From: Pegoplata infirma
Lineage: Eukaryota; Arthropoda; Insecta; Diptera; Anthomyiidae
Reading direction: 5' to 3'
Length of the DNA: 64,000 bases
Assembly (NCBI GenBank): GCA_963921195.1
Contig: OY992537.1
Span: forward strand, 68,626,040-68,690,039
Below are positions 1-11,953 of this stretch, in pieces; the stretch's first letter is position 1; every line of letters begins with the position of its first letter. The position numbers and the translations under genes were made by a program. Below the pieces are notes generated by a model. It was not told where the DNA came from. It was given only the letters and a program-made list of their open reading frames with translations, and made no database searches.

Positions 1-206
1 AAGACATGGTAATTTTTTTTAGATCCTAAAATATAATTTAAGGATGATTATCTACATAATCGGGTTGTTTAAAACCATGCCCACCAATTTTTCTAAGGCA
101 AGAAATTCATGACTTTTTTGCAGGGCTATATGTCTGAATCGAGACGAAATATAACACTGATCTTATATTTGGGCCAGCAACGCGGACCGGGCCAGCTAGT
201 AGCAAA
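1..206. other. Unique flank left of the satellite
   Basis: Non-repetitive sequence before the first recognisable satellite unit. The last 40 bases are unusually G+C-rich for this window (cgcggaccgggccagct) and end exactly where the satellite starts, so they may be the edge of another element. No coding region is seen. Confidence 0.4.
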
Positions 207-595
207 TAAAGATTTTATAAAAAATTTCATACGGAAATAGATTTTGCTCTATCTCTTATATTTAAGGAAATAATGGCAAATAAAGATTTTATAAAATATA
301 TCATAAGAAAATTGATTTTTTGAAATTTTTTTTAGCGATCCTGAAATTTCGTCTATTTTGCTCTATCTCTTATATTAAAGGAAATAATGGCAAATAAAGA
401 TTTTATAAAAAATTTTCTACAAAAATAGATTTTTTTAATTTTTTTTTAGTGATCCCCAAATTTCGTCTATTTTGCTCTATCTCTTATATTTAAGGAAATA
501 ATGGCAAATAAAAATTTTATAAAAAATTTCATACGAAAATAGATTTTTTAATTTTTTTTTTAGTGATCCCCAAATTTCGACTATTTTGCTCTATC

Positions 596-2772
596 TCTTA
601 TACTTAAAGAAATAATAGCAAATAAAGATTTTATAAAAAATTTCATACGGAAATAGATTTTGCTCTAACTCTTATATTTAAGGAAATAATGGCAAATAAA
701 GATTTTATAAAAAATTTCATACAAAAATAGATTTTTTGATTTTTTTTTAGTGATCCTGAAATTTCGTCTATTTTGCTCTATCTCTTATATTTAAGGAAAA
801 TGTGGCAAATAAAGATTTTATAAAAATATAGATTTTTTGATTCTTTTTTAGTGATCCCCACATTTCGTCTATTTTGCTCTATCTCTTATATTTAAGGAAA
901 TAATGGCGAATAAAGATTTTAAAAAAATTTCCATACGAAAATAGATTTTTTAAAATTTTTTTTAGTGATACTAAAATTTCGTCTATTTTTCTCTATCTCT
1001 TATATTTAAGGAAATAATAGCAAATAAAGATTTTATAAAAAATTTCATACAAAAATAGATTTTTTGAAATTTTGTTAGTGATCCTGAAGTTTCGTCCATT
1101 TTGCTCTCTCTCTTATATTTAAGGAAATAATGGCAAATAAAGATTTTAAAAAAAAATTTCATACAAAATAGAAAAATTTTAAGGAAATAATGGCGACTAA
1201 AGATTTTATAAAAAATTTCATACATAAATAGAAAAAATTTTAAATTTTTTTAGTGATCCTGAAATTTCGTCTATTTAGTTCTATCTCTTATATTTAAGGA
1301 AATAATGGCAAATAAAGATTTTATAAAAAATTTCATACGAAAATAGATTTTTTTAAATTTTTTTTTAGTGATCCCCAAATTTCGTCTTTTTTGCTCTATC
1401 TCTTATACTTAAGGAAATAATAGCAAATAAAGATTTAAATTTATAAAAAATTTCATACGGAAATAGATTTTGCTCTATCTCTTATATTTAAGGAAATAAT
1501 GGCAAATAAAGATTTTATAAAAAATTTCATACAAAAACAGATTTTTTGAAATTTTTTTTAGTGATCCCAAAATTTCGTCTATTTTTTTCTATCTTTTATA
1601 TTTAAGGAAAAATGGCGAATAAAAATTTTATAAAAAATTTCATACGAAAACAGATTTTTTAAAATTTTTTTAGTGATCCTGAAATTTCGTCTATTTTGCT
1701 CTATCTCTTATATTTAAGGAAAAATGGCGAATAAAAATTTTATAAAAAATTTCATACAAAAATAAATTTTTTAATTTTTTTTAGTGATCCCCAAATTTCG
1801 TCTATTTTGCTCTATCTCTTATATTTAAGGAAATAATGGCAAATAAAGATTTTATAAAAAATTTCATACATACATAAATAGAAAAATTTTTAAATTTTTT
1901 TAGTGATCCTGAAATTTCGTCTATTTAGTTCTATCTCTTATATTTAAGGAAATAATGGCAAATAAAGATTTTATAAAAAATTTCATACGAAAATAGATTT
2001 TTTAATTTTTTTTTAGTGATCCCCAAATTTCGTCTATTTTGCTCTATCTCTTATACTTAAGGAAATAATAGCAAATAAAGATTTTATAAAAAATTTCATA
2101 CGGAAATAGATTTTGCTCTATCTCTTATATTTAAGGAAATAATGGCAAATAAAGATTTTATAAAAAATTTCATACAAAAATTGATTTTTTAGTGATCCTG
2201 AAATTTCGTCTATTTTGCTCTATCTCTTATATTTAAGGAAATAATAGCAAATAAAGATTTTATAAAAAATTTCATACAAAAACAGATTTTTTGATTTTTT
2301 TTTTTTTTATCTCTTATACTTAAGTGCTCTATCTCTTATACTTAAGTACATAATAGCAAATAAAGATTTTATAAAAAATTTCATACAAAAATAGGTTTTT
2401 TGAAATTTTTGATAGTGATCCTGAAGTTTCGTCTATTTTGCTCTATATCTTATATTTAAGGAAATAATGGCAAATAAAGATTTTATAAAAAATTTCATAC
2501 GAAAACAGATTTTTTAAAATTTTTTTTAGTGATCCTGAAATTTCGCCTATTTTGCTTTATCCTCATATTTTAAGAAATAATGGCAAATAAAGATTTTATA
2601 CAAAATTTCATACATAAATAGAAAAATTTTGAAATTTTTTTAGTGATCCTGAAATTTCGTCTATTTTGCTCTTACTCTTATATTTAAGGAAATAATGTCA
2701 AATACAGATTGTATAAAAAATTTTATACAAAAATAGATTTTTTGAATTTTTTTTTAGTGATCCCAAAATTTC
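596..2772. repeat. Higher-order repeat block A, copy 1
   Basis: About 2.2 kb of the satellite is present again at 5396-7570, offset about 4800 bp, nearly base for base; even irregular units are shared. One visible difference is a lost AA near 6128. This is a segmental duplication of many satellite units at once, not unit-by-unit amplification. Confidence 0.9.
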
Positions 2773-3228
2773 GTCTATTTTTTTCTATCTTTTATATTTA
2801 AGGAAAAATGGCGAATAAAAATTTTATAAAAAATTTCATACGAAAACAGATTTTTTAAAATTTTTTTAGTGATCCTGAAATTTCGTCTATTTTGCTCTAT
2901 CTCTTATATTTAAGGAAAAATGGCGAATAAAAATTTTATAAAAAATTTCATACAAAAATAAATTTTTTAATTTTTTTTAGTGATCCCCAAATTTCGTCTA
3001 TTTTGCTCTATCTCTTATATTTAAGGAAATAATGGCAAATAAAGATTTTATAAAAAATTTCATACATACATAAATAGAAAAATTTTTAAATTTTTTTAGT
3101 GATCCTGAAATTTCGTCTATTTAGTTCTATCTCTTATATTTAAGGAAATAATGGCAAATAAAGATTTTATAAAAAATTTCATACGAAAATAGATTTTTTA
3201 ATTTTTTTTTAGTGATCCCCAAATTTCG

Positions 3229-5218
3229 TCTATTTTGCTCTATCTCTTATACTTAAGAAAATAATAGCTAATAAAGATTTTAAAAAATAAAAAAAATTTC
3301 ATACAAAAAATAGGTTTTTTTTAAATTTTTGATAGTGATCCCCAAATTTCGTCTATTTTGCTCTTATATTTAAGGAAATAATGGCAAATAAAGATTTTAT
3401 AAAAAATTTCATACGAAAATACTCACGCCCCAAATTTCGTCTATTTTGCTTTATCTCTTATATTTAAGGAAATAATAGCAAATAAAGATTTTATAAAAAA
3501 TTTCATACAAAAATAGGTTTTTTGAAATTTTTTTTAGTGATCCTGAAGTTTCGTCCATTTTGCTCTCTCTCTAATATTTAAGGAAATAATGGCAAATAAA
3601 GATTTTATAAAAAATTTCATACAAAAATAGATTTTTTAAAATTTTTTTTAGTGATCCTGAAATTTCGTCTATTTTGCTCTTTCTCTTATATTTTAGGAAA
3701 TAATGGCAAATAAAGATTTAAAAAAAAATTCATACATAAATAGAAAAATTTTGAAATTTTTTTAGTGATCCCAAAATTTCGTCTATTATGCTCTATCTCT
3801 TATATTTAAGGAAATAATTGCGAATAAAGATTTTATAAAAAATTTCATACGAAAATAGATTTTTTAAAATTTTTTTTAGTGATCCTGAAATTTCGTCTAT
3901 TTTGCTCTATCTCTTATATTTAAGGAAATAATTGCGAATAAAGATTTTATAAAAAATTTCATACAAAAATAGATTTTTTAAAATTTTTTTTAGTGATCCT
4001 GAAATTTCGTCTATTTTGCTCTAGATCTAATTAAAAAATTTCATACAAAAAACAGATTTTTTGAAATTTTTTTAGTGATCCCAAAATTTCGTCTATTTTG
4101 CTCTATCTCTTATACTTAAGGAAATAATGGCAAATAAGGATTTTATAAAAAATTTCATACAAAAATTGATTTTTTGAAATTTTTTTTAGTGATCCTGAAA
4201 TTTTGTCTATTTTGCTCTATCTCTTATATTTAAGGAAATAATGGCAAATAAAGATTTTATAAAAAATTTCATACAAAAACAGATTTTTTTAATTTTTTTT
4301 AGTGATCCCAAAATTTTGTCTATTTTGATCTATCTCTTATACTTAAGTAAATAATAGCAAATAAAGATTTTATAAAAAATTTCATACAAAAATAGGTTTT
4401 TTGAAATTTTTGATAGTGATCCTGAAGTTTCGTCTATTTTGCTCTATATCTTATATTTAAGGAAATAATGGCAAATAAAGATTTTATAAAAAATTTCATA
4501 CAAAAATATATTATTTGAATTTTTTTTCGTCTATTTTGCTCTATCTCTTATACTTAAGAAAATAATAGCAAATAAAGATTTTAAAAAATAAAAAAAATTT
4601 CATACAAAAATAGGTTTTTTGAAATTTTTGATAGTGATCCCCATTTTTCGTCTATTTTGCTCTATCTCTTATATTTAAGGAAATAATTGCGAATAAAGAT
4701 TTTTTAAAAAATTTCATACGAAAATAGATTTTTTAAAATTTTTGTTAGTGATCCTGAAATTTCGTCTATTTTGCTCTTATATTTAAGGAAATAATGGCAA
4801 ATAAAGATTTTATAAAAATTTTCATACGAAAATAGATTTTTTAAAATTTTTTTTAGTGATCCTGAAGTTTCGTCCATTGTGCTCTCTCTCTAATATTTAA
4901 GGAAATAATGGCGAATAAAGATTTTATAAAAAATTTCATACAAAAATAAATTTTTTGAAATTTTTTTTAGTGATCCTGAAATTTCGTCTATTTTGCTCTA
5001 TTTCTTATATTTAAGGAAATAATGGCAAATAAAGATTTTATAAAAAATTTCATACAAAAACAGATTTTTTTTTAGTGATCCCAAAATTTCGTCTATTTTG
5101 CTCTATATCTTATATTTAAGGAAATAATTCCGAATAAAGATTTTATAAAAAATTTCATACAAAAATATTTTTTTTAAAATTTTTTTTAGTGATCCTGAAA
5201 TTTCGTCTATTTTGCTCT
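3229..5218. repeat. Higher-order repeat block B, undivided copy
   Basis: This stretch matches 7575-8458 (offset about 4344) and continues in 11954-13059 (offset 7841). The landmark 'actcacgcccc' occurs at about 3421 and again at about 7765. Position 4113-4114 (TA in cttatacttaagg) is the empty version of the site into which the 8459-11953 element inserted in the other copy. Confidence 0.9.
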
Positions 5219-5395
5219 TATATTTAAGGAAATAATGGCAAATAAAGATTTTATAAAAATTTTCATACGAAAATAGATTTTTTAAAATTTTTTTTAGTGA
5301 TCCTGAAGTTTCGTCCATTGTGCTCTCTCTCTAATATTTAAGGAAATAATGGCGAATAAAGATTTTATAAAAAATTTCATACAAAAATAAATAAA

Positions 5396-7570
5396 TCTTA
5401 TACTTAAAGAAATAATAGCAAATAAAGATTTTATAAAAAATTTCATACGGAAATAGATTTTGCTCTAACTCTTATATTTAAGGAAATAATGGCAAATAAA
5501 GATTTTATAAAAAATTTCATACAAAAATAGATTTTTTGATTTTTTTTTAGTGATCCTGAAATTTCGTCTATTTTGCTCTATCTCTTATATTTAAGGAAAA
5601 TGTGGCAAATAAAGATTTTATAAAAATATAGATTTTTTGATTCTTTTTTAGTGATCCCCACATTTCGTCTATTTTGCTCTATCTCTTATATTTAAGGAAA
5701 TAATGGCGAATAAAGATTTTAAAAAAATTTCCATACGAAAATAGATTTTTTAAAATTTTTTTTAGTGATACTAAAATTTCGTCTATTTTTCTCTATCTCT
5801 TATATTTAAGGAAATAATAGCAAATAAAGATTTTATAAAAAATTTCATACAAAAATAGATTTTTTGAAATTTTGTTAGTGATCCTGAAGTTTCGTCCATT
5901 TTGCTCTCTCTCTTATATTTAAGGAAATAATGGCAAATAAAGATTTTAAAAAAAAATTTCATACAAAATAGAAAAATTTTAAGGAAATAATGGCGACTAA
6001 AGATTTTATAAAAAATTTCATACATAAATAGAAAAAATTTTAAATTTTTTTAGTGATCCTGAAATTTCGTCTATTTAGTTCTATCTCTTATATTTAAGGA
6101 AATAATGGCAAATAAAGATTTTATAAAAATTTCATACGAAAATAGATTTTTTAAATTTTTTTTTAGTGATCCCCAAATTTCGTCTTTTTTGCTCTATCTC
6201 TTATACTTAAGGAAATAATAGCAAATAAAGATTTAAATTTATAAAAAATTTCATACGGAAATAGATTTTGCTCTATCTCTTATATTTAAGGAAATAATGG
6301 CAAATAAAGATTTTATAAAAAATTTCATACAAAAACAGATTTTTTGAAATTTTTTTTAGTGATCCCAAAATTTCGTCTATTTTTTTCTATCTTTTATATT
6401 TAAGGAAAAATGGCGAATAAAAATTTTATAAAAAATTTCATACGAAAACAGATTTTTTAAAATTTTTTTAGTGATCCTGAAATTTTGTCTATTTTGCTCT
6501 ATCTCTTATATTTAAGGAAAAATGGCGAATAAAAATTTTATAAAAAATTTCATACAAAAATAAATTTTTTAATTTTTTTTAGTGATCCCCAAATTTCGTC
6601 TATTTTGCTCTATCTCTTATATTTAAGGAAATAATGGCAAATAAAGATTTTATAAAAAATTTCATACATACATAAATAGAAAAATTTTTAAATTTTTTTA
6701 GTGATCCTGAAATTTCGTCTATTTAGTTCTATCTCTTATATTTAAGGAAATAATGGCAAATAAAGATTTTATAAAAAATTTCATACGAAAATAGATTTTT
6801 TAATTTTTTTTTAGTGATCCCCAAATTTCGTCTATTTTGCTCTATCTCTTATACTTAAGGAAATAATAGCAAATAAAGATTTTATAAAAAATTTCATACG
6901 GAAATAGATTTTGCTCTATCTCTTATATTTAAGGAAATAATGGCAAATAAAGATTTTATAAAAAATTTCATACAAAAATTGATTTTTTAGTGATCCTGAA
7001 ATTTCGTCTATTTTGCTCTATCTCTTATATTTAAGGAAATAATAGCAAATAAAGATTTTATAAAAAATTTCATACAAAAACAGATTTTTTGATTTTTTTT
7101 TTTTTTATCTCTTATACTTAAGTGCTCTATCTCTTATACTTAAGTACATAATAGCAAATAAAGATTTTATAAAAAATTTCATACAAAAATAGGTTTTTTG
7201 AAATTTTTGATAGTGATCCTGAAGTTTCGTCTATTTTGCTCTATATCTTATATTTAAGGAAATAATGGCAAATAAAGATTTTATAAAAAATTTCATACGA
7301 AAACAGATTTTTTAAAATTTTTTTTAGTGATCCTGAAATTTCGCCTATTTTGCTTTATCCTCATATTTTAAGAAATAATGGCAAATAAAGATTTTATACA
7401 AAATTTCATACATAAATAGAAAAATTTTGAAATTTTTTTAGTGATCCTGAAATTTCGTCTATTTTGCTCTTACTCTTATATTTAAGGAAATAATGTCAAA
7501 TACAGATTGTATAAAAAATTTTATACAAAAATAGATTTTTTGAATTTTTTTTTAGTGATCCCAAAATTTC
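5396..7570. repeat. Higher-order repeat block A, copy 2
   Basis: Partner of 596-2772. At its right end the match jumps from the copy-1 equivalent of 2772 to that of about 3229, so this copy lacks about 455 bp present in copy 1. The extra piece (2773-3228) is itself a near copy of about 1578-2035, so copy 1 gained a local duplication or copy 2 lost it. Confidence 0.85.
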
Positions 7571-9397
7571 GTCAATTTTGCTCTATCTCTTATACTTAAG
7601 AAAATAATAGCTAATAAAGATTTTAAAAAATAAAAAAAATTTCATACAAAAAATAGGTTTTTTTTAAATTTTTGATAGTGATCCCCAAATTTCGTCTATT
7701 TTGCTCTTATATTTAAGGAAATAATGGCAAATAAAGATTTTATAAAAAATTTCATACGAAAATACTCACGCCCCAAATTTCGTCTATTTTGCTTTATCTC
7801 TTATATTTAAGGAAATAATAGCAAATAAAGATTTTATAAAAAATTTCATACAAAAATAGGTTTTTTGAAATTTTTTTTAGTGATCCTGAAGTTTCGTCCA
7901 TTTTGCTCTCTCTCTAATATTTAAGGAAATAATGGCAAATAAAGATTTTATAAAAAATTTCATACAAAAATAGATTTTTTAAAATTTTTTTTAGTGATCC
8001 TGAAATTTCGTCTATTTTGCTCTTTCTCTTATATTTTAGGAAATAATGGCAAATAAAGATTTAAAAAAAAAATTCATACATAAATAGAAAAATTTTGAAA
8101 TTTTTTTAGTGATCCCAAAATTTCGTCTATTATGCTCTATCTCTTATATTTAAGGAAATAATTGCGAATAAAGATTTTATAAAAAATTTCATACGAAAAT
8201 AGATTTTTTAAAATTTTTTTTAGTGATCCTGAAATTTCGTCTATTTTGCTCTATCTCTTATATTTAAGGAAATAATTGCGAATAAAGATTTTATAAAAAA
8301 TTTCATACAAAAATAGATTTTTTAAAATTTTTTTAAGTGATCCTGAAATTTCGTCTATTTTGCTCTAGATCTAATTAAAAAATTTCATACAAAAAACAGA
8401 TTTTTTGAAATTTTTTTAGTGATCCCAAAATTTCGTCTATTTTGCTCTATCTCTTATACACTCTAAAAAATGCATGTAACTTTACTATTATTAAGTTAGT
8501 AAATTTTCATGTATATTTACAGAAAAGGCGCATATATAAACACGTAGTGTGTAAACTAAATAGTTACATATTTATTTGCAAAGAATTACACACAAAGTAT
8601 AGTATATCGTGTTTTGTGAAACATGTTTATAAGATCATAAACACTTCCACTTTAAATATAAAGTTTTTCTATGTAAAATTTGTTTCAAACACAAAATATG
8701 TAATCGTACATAATTTAACATAGTATTAAGGAAATTGTCAAAACTGTATTAAAAAAAAAAAACATTTTAGAAAAATTATTAAAATTAAAAAATTCAATAA
8801 AGCCCAAAACAGCTTGCAACTGAGGATTTAAATACAATAATATCAGCTTCTCTTGGTAAGTAAATGCATTTTTTTTGATAGTTTCGCACATGATGGAGTT
8901 GTGGTTTCTATGAAGACCCTGTTTTACGTGGGAGGACCTTATTTAGTTCAAATTTTTAATCTAAAAATTAGCATTGTATAATTTTATTAAATTTCTTATT
9001 TTTTTTAGGAAACCATTATTAAAGTCAAAATATGGAGCAACAATTTACATCAAAATTTTCTTAAAAATTTGGAACCAATAGGAAAACATTCATCCATTGC
9101 TATATCTCTATCTGAAAGGAAGAAATAACTTATAAGCTGTTACTCAGAGGGCTTTCCAGTATTCGGCAGCATTATGGATCAAAAAGTTCAACAAGTGAGA
9201 GCTCTAAATTCTGATGTGCGTAATCTTCAATACCTCTCAAAAAAAATCATACAGAAAAATAAAATTAAATTGCCATGGGTGTTTTGTTGTATGAAGAACG
9301 GCGGCGACATTGGGTGGGTCATCTTCTTAATCACACAGCCAAAAGGGGGACAAGCTGAAAAATCCTAATCCCCTAGAACCAAGTGTAGGGCAATGTA

Positions 9398-11345
9398 CTT
9401 CATTTGAAAAAATTATCAGATTCTGAGAAATTGTTTCTATCGAAATTCTCAGATTCTGAGACTATTTTTCTATAGAAAAATTTTCAGATTCTGAGACTAT
9501 TTTTCTATCGAAAAAATCTCAGATTCTGAGACTATTTTTCTAAAAGAAAATACTCAGATTCTGAGACTTTTTTTCTACAGAAAAATTTTCGAATTCTAAG
9601 ACTATTTTTCTATAGAAAAATTCTCAGATTCTGCGACTATTTTTCTATAGAAAAATTCTCAGATTCTGAGACTATATTTCTATAGAAAAATTCTCAGATT
9701 CTAAGACTATTTTTCTAAAGAAAAATTCTCAGATTCTGAAATTATTTTTCTATAGAAAAATTCTCAGATTGTGAGAATATTTTTATATAGAAAAATTGTA
9801 TGATTCTGCGACTATTTTTCTATAAAAAAATTCTCAGATTCTGAGACTATATTTCTATAGAAAAATTCTCAGATTCTAAGACTATTTTTCTGTAGAAAAA
9901 TTCTCAGAATCTAAAATTATTTTTTTATAGAAAAATTCTCAGATTTTGAGAATATTTCTCTAAAGAAAAATTCTCAGATTCTGATACTATTTTTCTATAG
10001 AAAAATTCTCAGATTCTGAGACTATTTTTATATAAAAAAGTTCTCAGATTCTGAGACTATTTTTCTATAGAAAAATTCTCAAATTCTGAGACTATTTTTC
10101 TATAGAAAAATTCTTAGATTCTGACACTATTTTTCTACAGAAAAATTCTCAGATTCTGAAATTATTTTTCTACAGAAAAATTCTCAGATTCTGAAACTAT
10201 TTTTCAATAGAAAAATTCTTACGTTCTGAGACATTTTTTCTATAGACAAATTCTCAGATTCTGAGACATTTTTTTATAGAAAAATTCTCAGATTCTTAGA
10301 GATATTTTTATAGAAAAATTCTCAGATTCTGAGATATTTTTTCTATAGAAAAATCTTCAGATTCTGAGACATTTTGTTTATAGAAAAATTCTCAGATTCT
10401 GAAACATTTTTACCATAGAAAAATTCTCATATTCTGAGATATTTTTTCTATAGAAAATTTCTCACATTCTGAGACATTTTTTCTATAGAAAAATTCTTAG
10501 ATTCTGTGAAATTTTTTCTATAGAAATTTTTTTAGATTCTGAAACATTTTTTCTATAGAAAAATTCTCACATTCTTCCACACTTTTTCTATAGAAAAATT
10601 CTTACATTCTTCCACATTTTTTCTATAGAAAAATTCTTACATTCTAAAACATTTTTTCTATTGAAAAATTTTCAGCTTCTGAGACTTTTTTTCTCTAGAA
10701 AAATTCTCAAATACTGAGACATTTTTTTCTATAGAAAAATTCTCATATTCTGAAACATTTTTTCTGCAGAAAAATTCTCAGATTCTGAGACATTTTTTCT
10801 GGAGGAGAACTCTCAGATTCTGAGAGATTTTTTCTATAGAAATGTTCTCGGATTTTGGGACAATTTTTCTATAGAAAAATTATTAGATTCTAAGACATTT
10901 TTTCTATAGAAAAATTCTCAGATTCTTAGAAATTTTTTTTCTATAGAAAAATTTTTAGATTTTTTGACATTTTTCTAAAGAAAAATTCTCAGACTCAGTG
11001 TAATTTTTTCTATAGAAAGATTCTCAGATTCTAAGACATTTTTTGTACAGAAAAATTTTCAGATTTTTAAAAATTTTTTTCATTAAAATTCTGAGAAATT
11101 TTGTCTCAAATTCCGAGACATTTTTTCAAAATTTGAGAATTTTTCTATAGAAAAAATATCTCAGAATCTGTGAAATCCTCTATAGAAAAAAATGTTTCAG
11201 AATTTAAATATTTTTCTATAAATTTTTTTTTTCAAAATTTGAGAATTTTTCTGTAGAAAAAATGTATCAGAATACGAGAATTTTTCTATAGAAAAATGTG
11301 TCAGAATCTAAGAGGTTTTTCTATAAAAAAAATGTTTCAGAATCT
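9398..11345. repeat. ~34-bp minisatellite inside the TIR element
   Basis: Tandem units of roughly 33-35 bp alternate two palindromes: TTTTCTATAGAAAA (perfect dyad) and TCTCAGATTCTGAGA (dyad around a central T). More than fifty diverged units. From about 11090 the asymmetric parts of the unit appear in the opposite orientation (AATGTxTCAGAATCTGAG), so the array ends as an inverted copy of itself. Confidence 0.9.
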
Positions 11346-11953
11346 GCATGGTATAAAAGATTCGGCACAGCCAAATTTAACACTCTTGTTGATATTAAAA
11401 AAGGTTTAAAAACAAATTTCGGACTCTGGGACATTTTTTATAGAAAAGTTGTTAGATCTTAGCAAGAGTTAGTTAAAAGATAAAATTATTTCAGCAACAT
11501 TGGTAATTTAATTGTTTATTTGTTTAATATAATTTTTTATGTAGTTTTAGCGTTTTTATTAAATTTTAAATTTTGTTTTAAGCCTTTATTAAAATTTTTA
11601 TTTTAAATAAAACATCATTTAAAAATAAATTTCTTGTTTTTTAATATTTGAATTTTGAAGAGTTAGTGTGATTTTATAAAAAGCATTTTCAATGTATATG
11701 CACATAATTTTCATGTATGTTCAGGCATTTGTATTTTAAGTTTACTAAATTAAAATTTATATTTACACACACACACCGTAAAATTTATTGAAACATTTTT
11801 TGTTCCGAAACATTTTGTAGACACATGAATATGTACATTTACATACTTTGTGTCTATCACTTTAAACACAATATGTATTTCTATACGGTTTATAGTAGGA
11901 GACAAGTTACCTACTATAAACAGGGTAAATTTACATGAAAATTGATTAGAGTG
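11346..11953. other. Right subterminal region of the TIR element
   Basis: A+T-rich non-coding DNA. It contains TATAAAAGATTCGGCAC at about 11352, a phrase that occurs again at about 40621 (gtataaaagattcggcac), a (CA)n run at about 11767, and a short inverted pair (tatagtagg / cctactata) near 11890-11925 close to the terminus. Confidence 0.5.

Larger units (their letters stand above)
207..8458. repeat. ~114-bp satellite array, left block
   Basis: A direct tandem array of an A+T-rich unit of about 114 bp. Each unit contains GGAAATAATGGCAAATAAAG, then ATTTCATAC, then a T-run followed by AGTGATCC, then TTTCGTCTATTTTGCTC and CTCTTATA. Successive GGAAATAATGG marks near 380 and 494 are 114 bp apart. 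Many units are truncated or have lost the AGTGATCC half, giving a mixed ladder of about 114 bp and shorter. Short minus-strand open frames in it (for example 983-1225 and its copy 5783-6025) only reflect the repeat. The array stops abruptly at the TA that flanks the inserted element at 8459. Confidence 0.95.
8459..11953. mobile_element. TA-flanked terminal-inverted-repeat element, non-autonomous
   Basis: A 3495-bp insertion in the satellite. The left end begins CACTCTAAAAAATGCATG and the right end, reverse-complemented, begins CACTCTAATCAATTTTCATG; imperfect similarity continues inward through CATGTA(A/T)ATTTAC-like stretches. TA is present on both sides (8457-8458 and 11954-11955) and once in the empty paralogue at 4113-4114, so TA is a clean 2-bp target duplication. 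No transposase frame is seen. The inside is a long minisatellite (9398-11345) between about 0.9 kb and 0.6 kb of subterminal sequence. The TA duplication suggests movement by a Tc1/mariner-type enzyme, while the CACT terminus recalls CACTA-type elements; I cannot decide. Confidence 0.88.

Noticed and set aside
983..1225. 80-codon minus-strand frame found twice (also 5783-6025)
   Set aside because: It lies wholly within the 114-bp satellite and is duplicated only because the higher-order block is.
207..8458. Possible CRISPR-like or regularly spaced repeat
   Set aside because: Units are directly adjacent and ~114 bp with no unique spacers, and the DNA is eukaryotic; this is a satellite.
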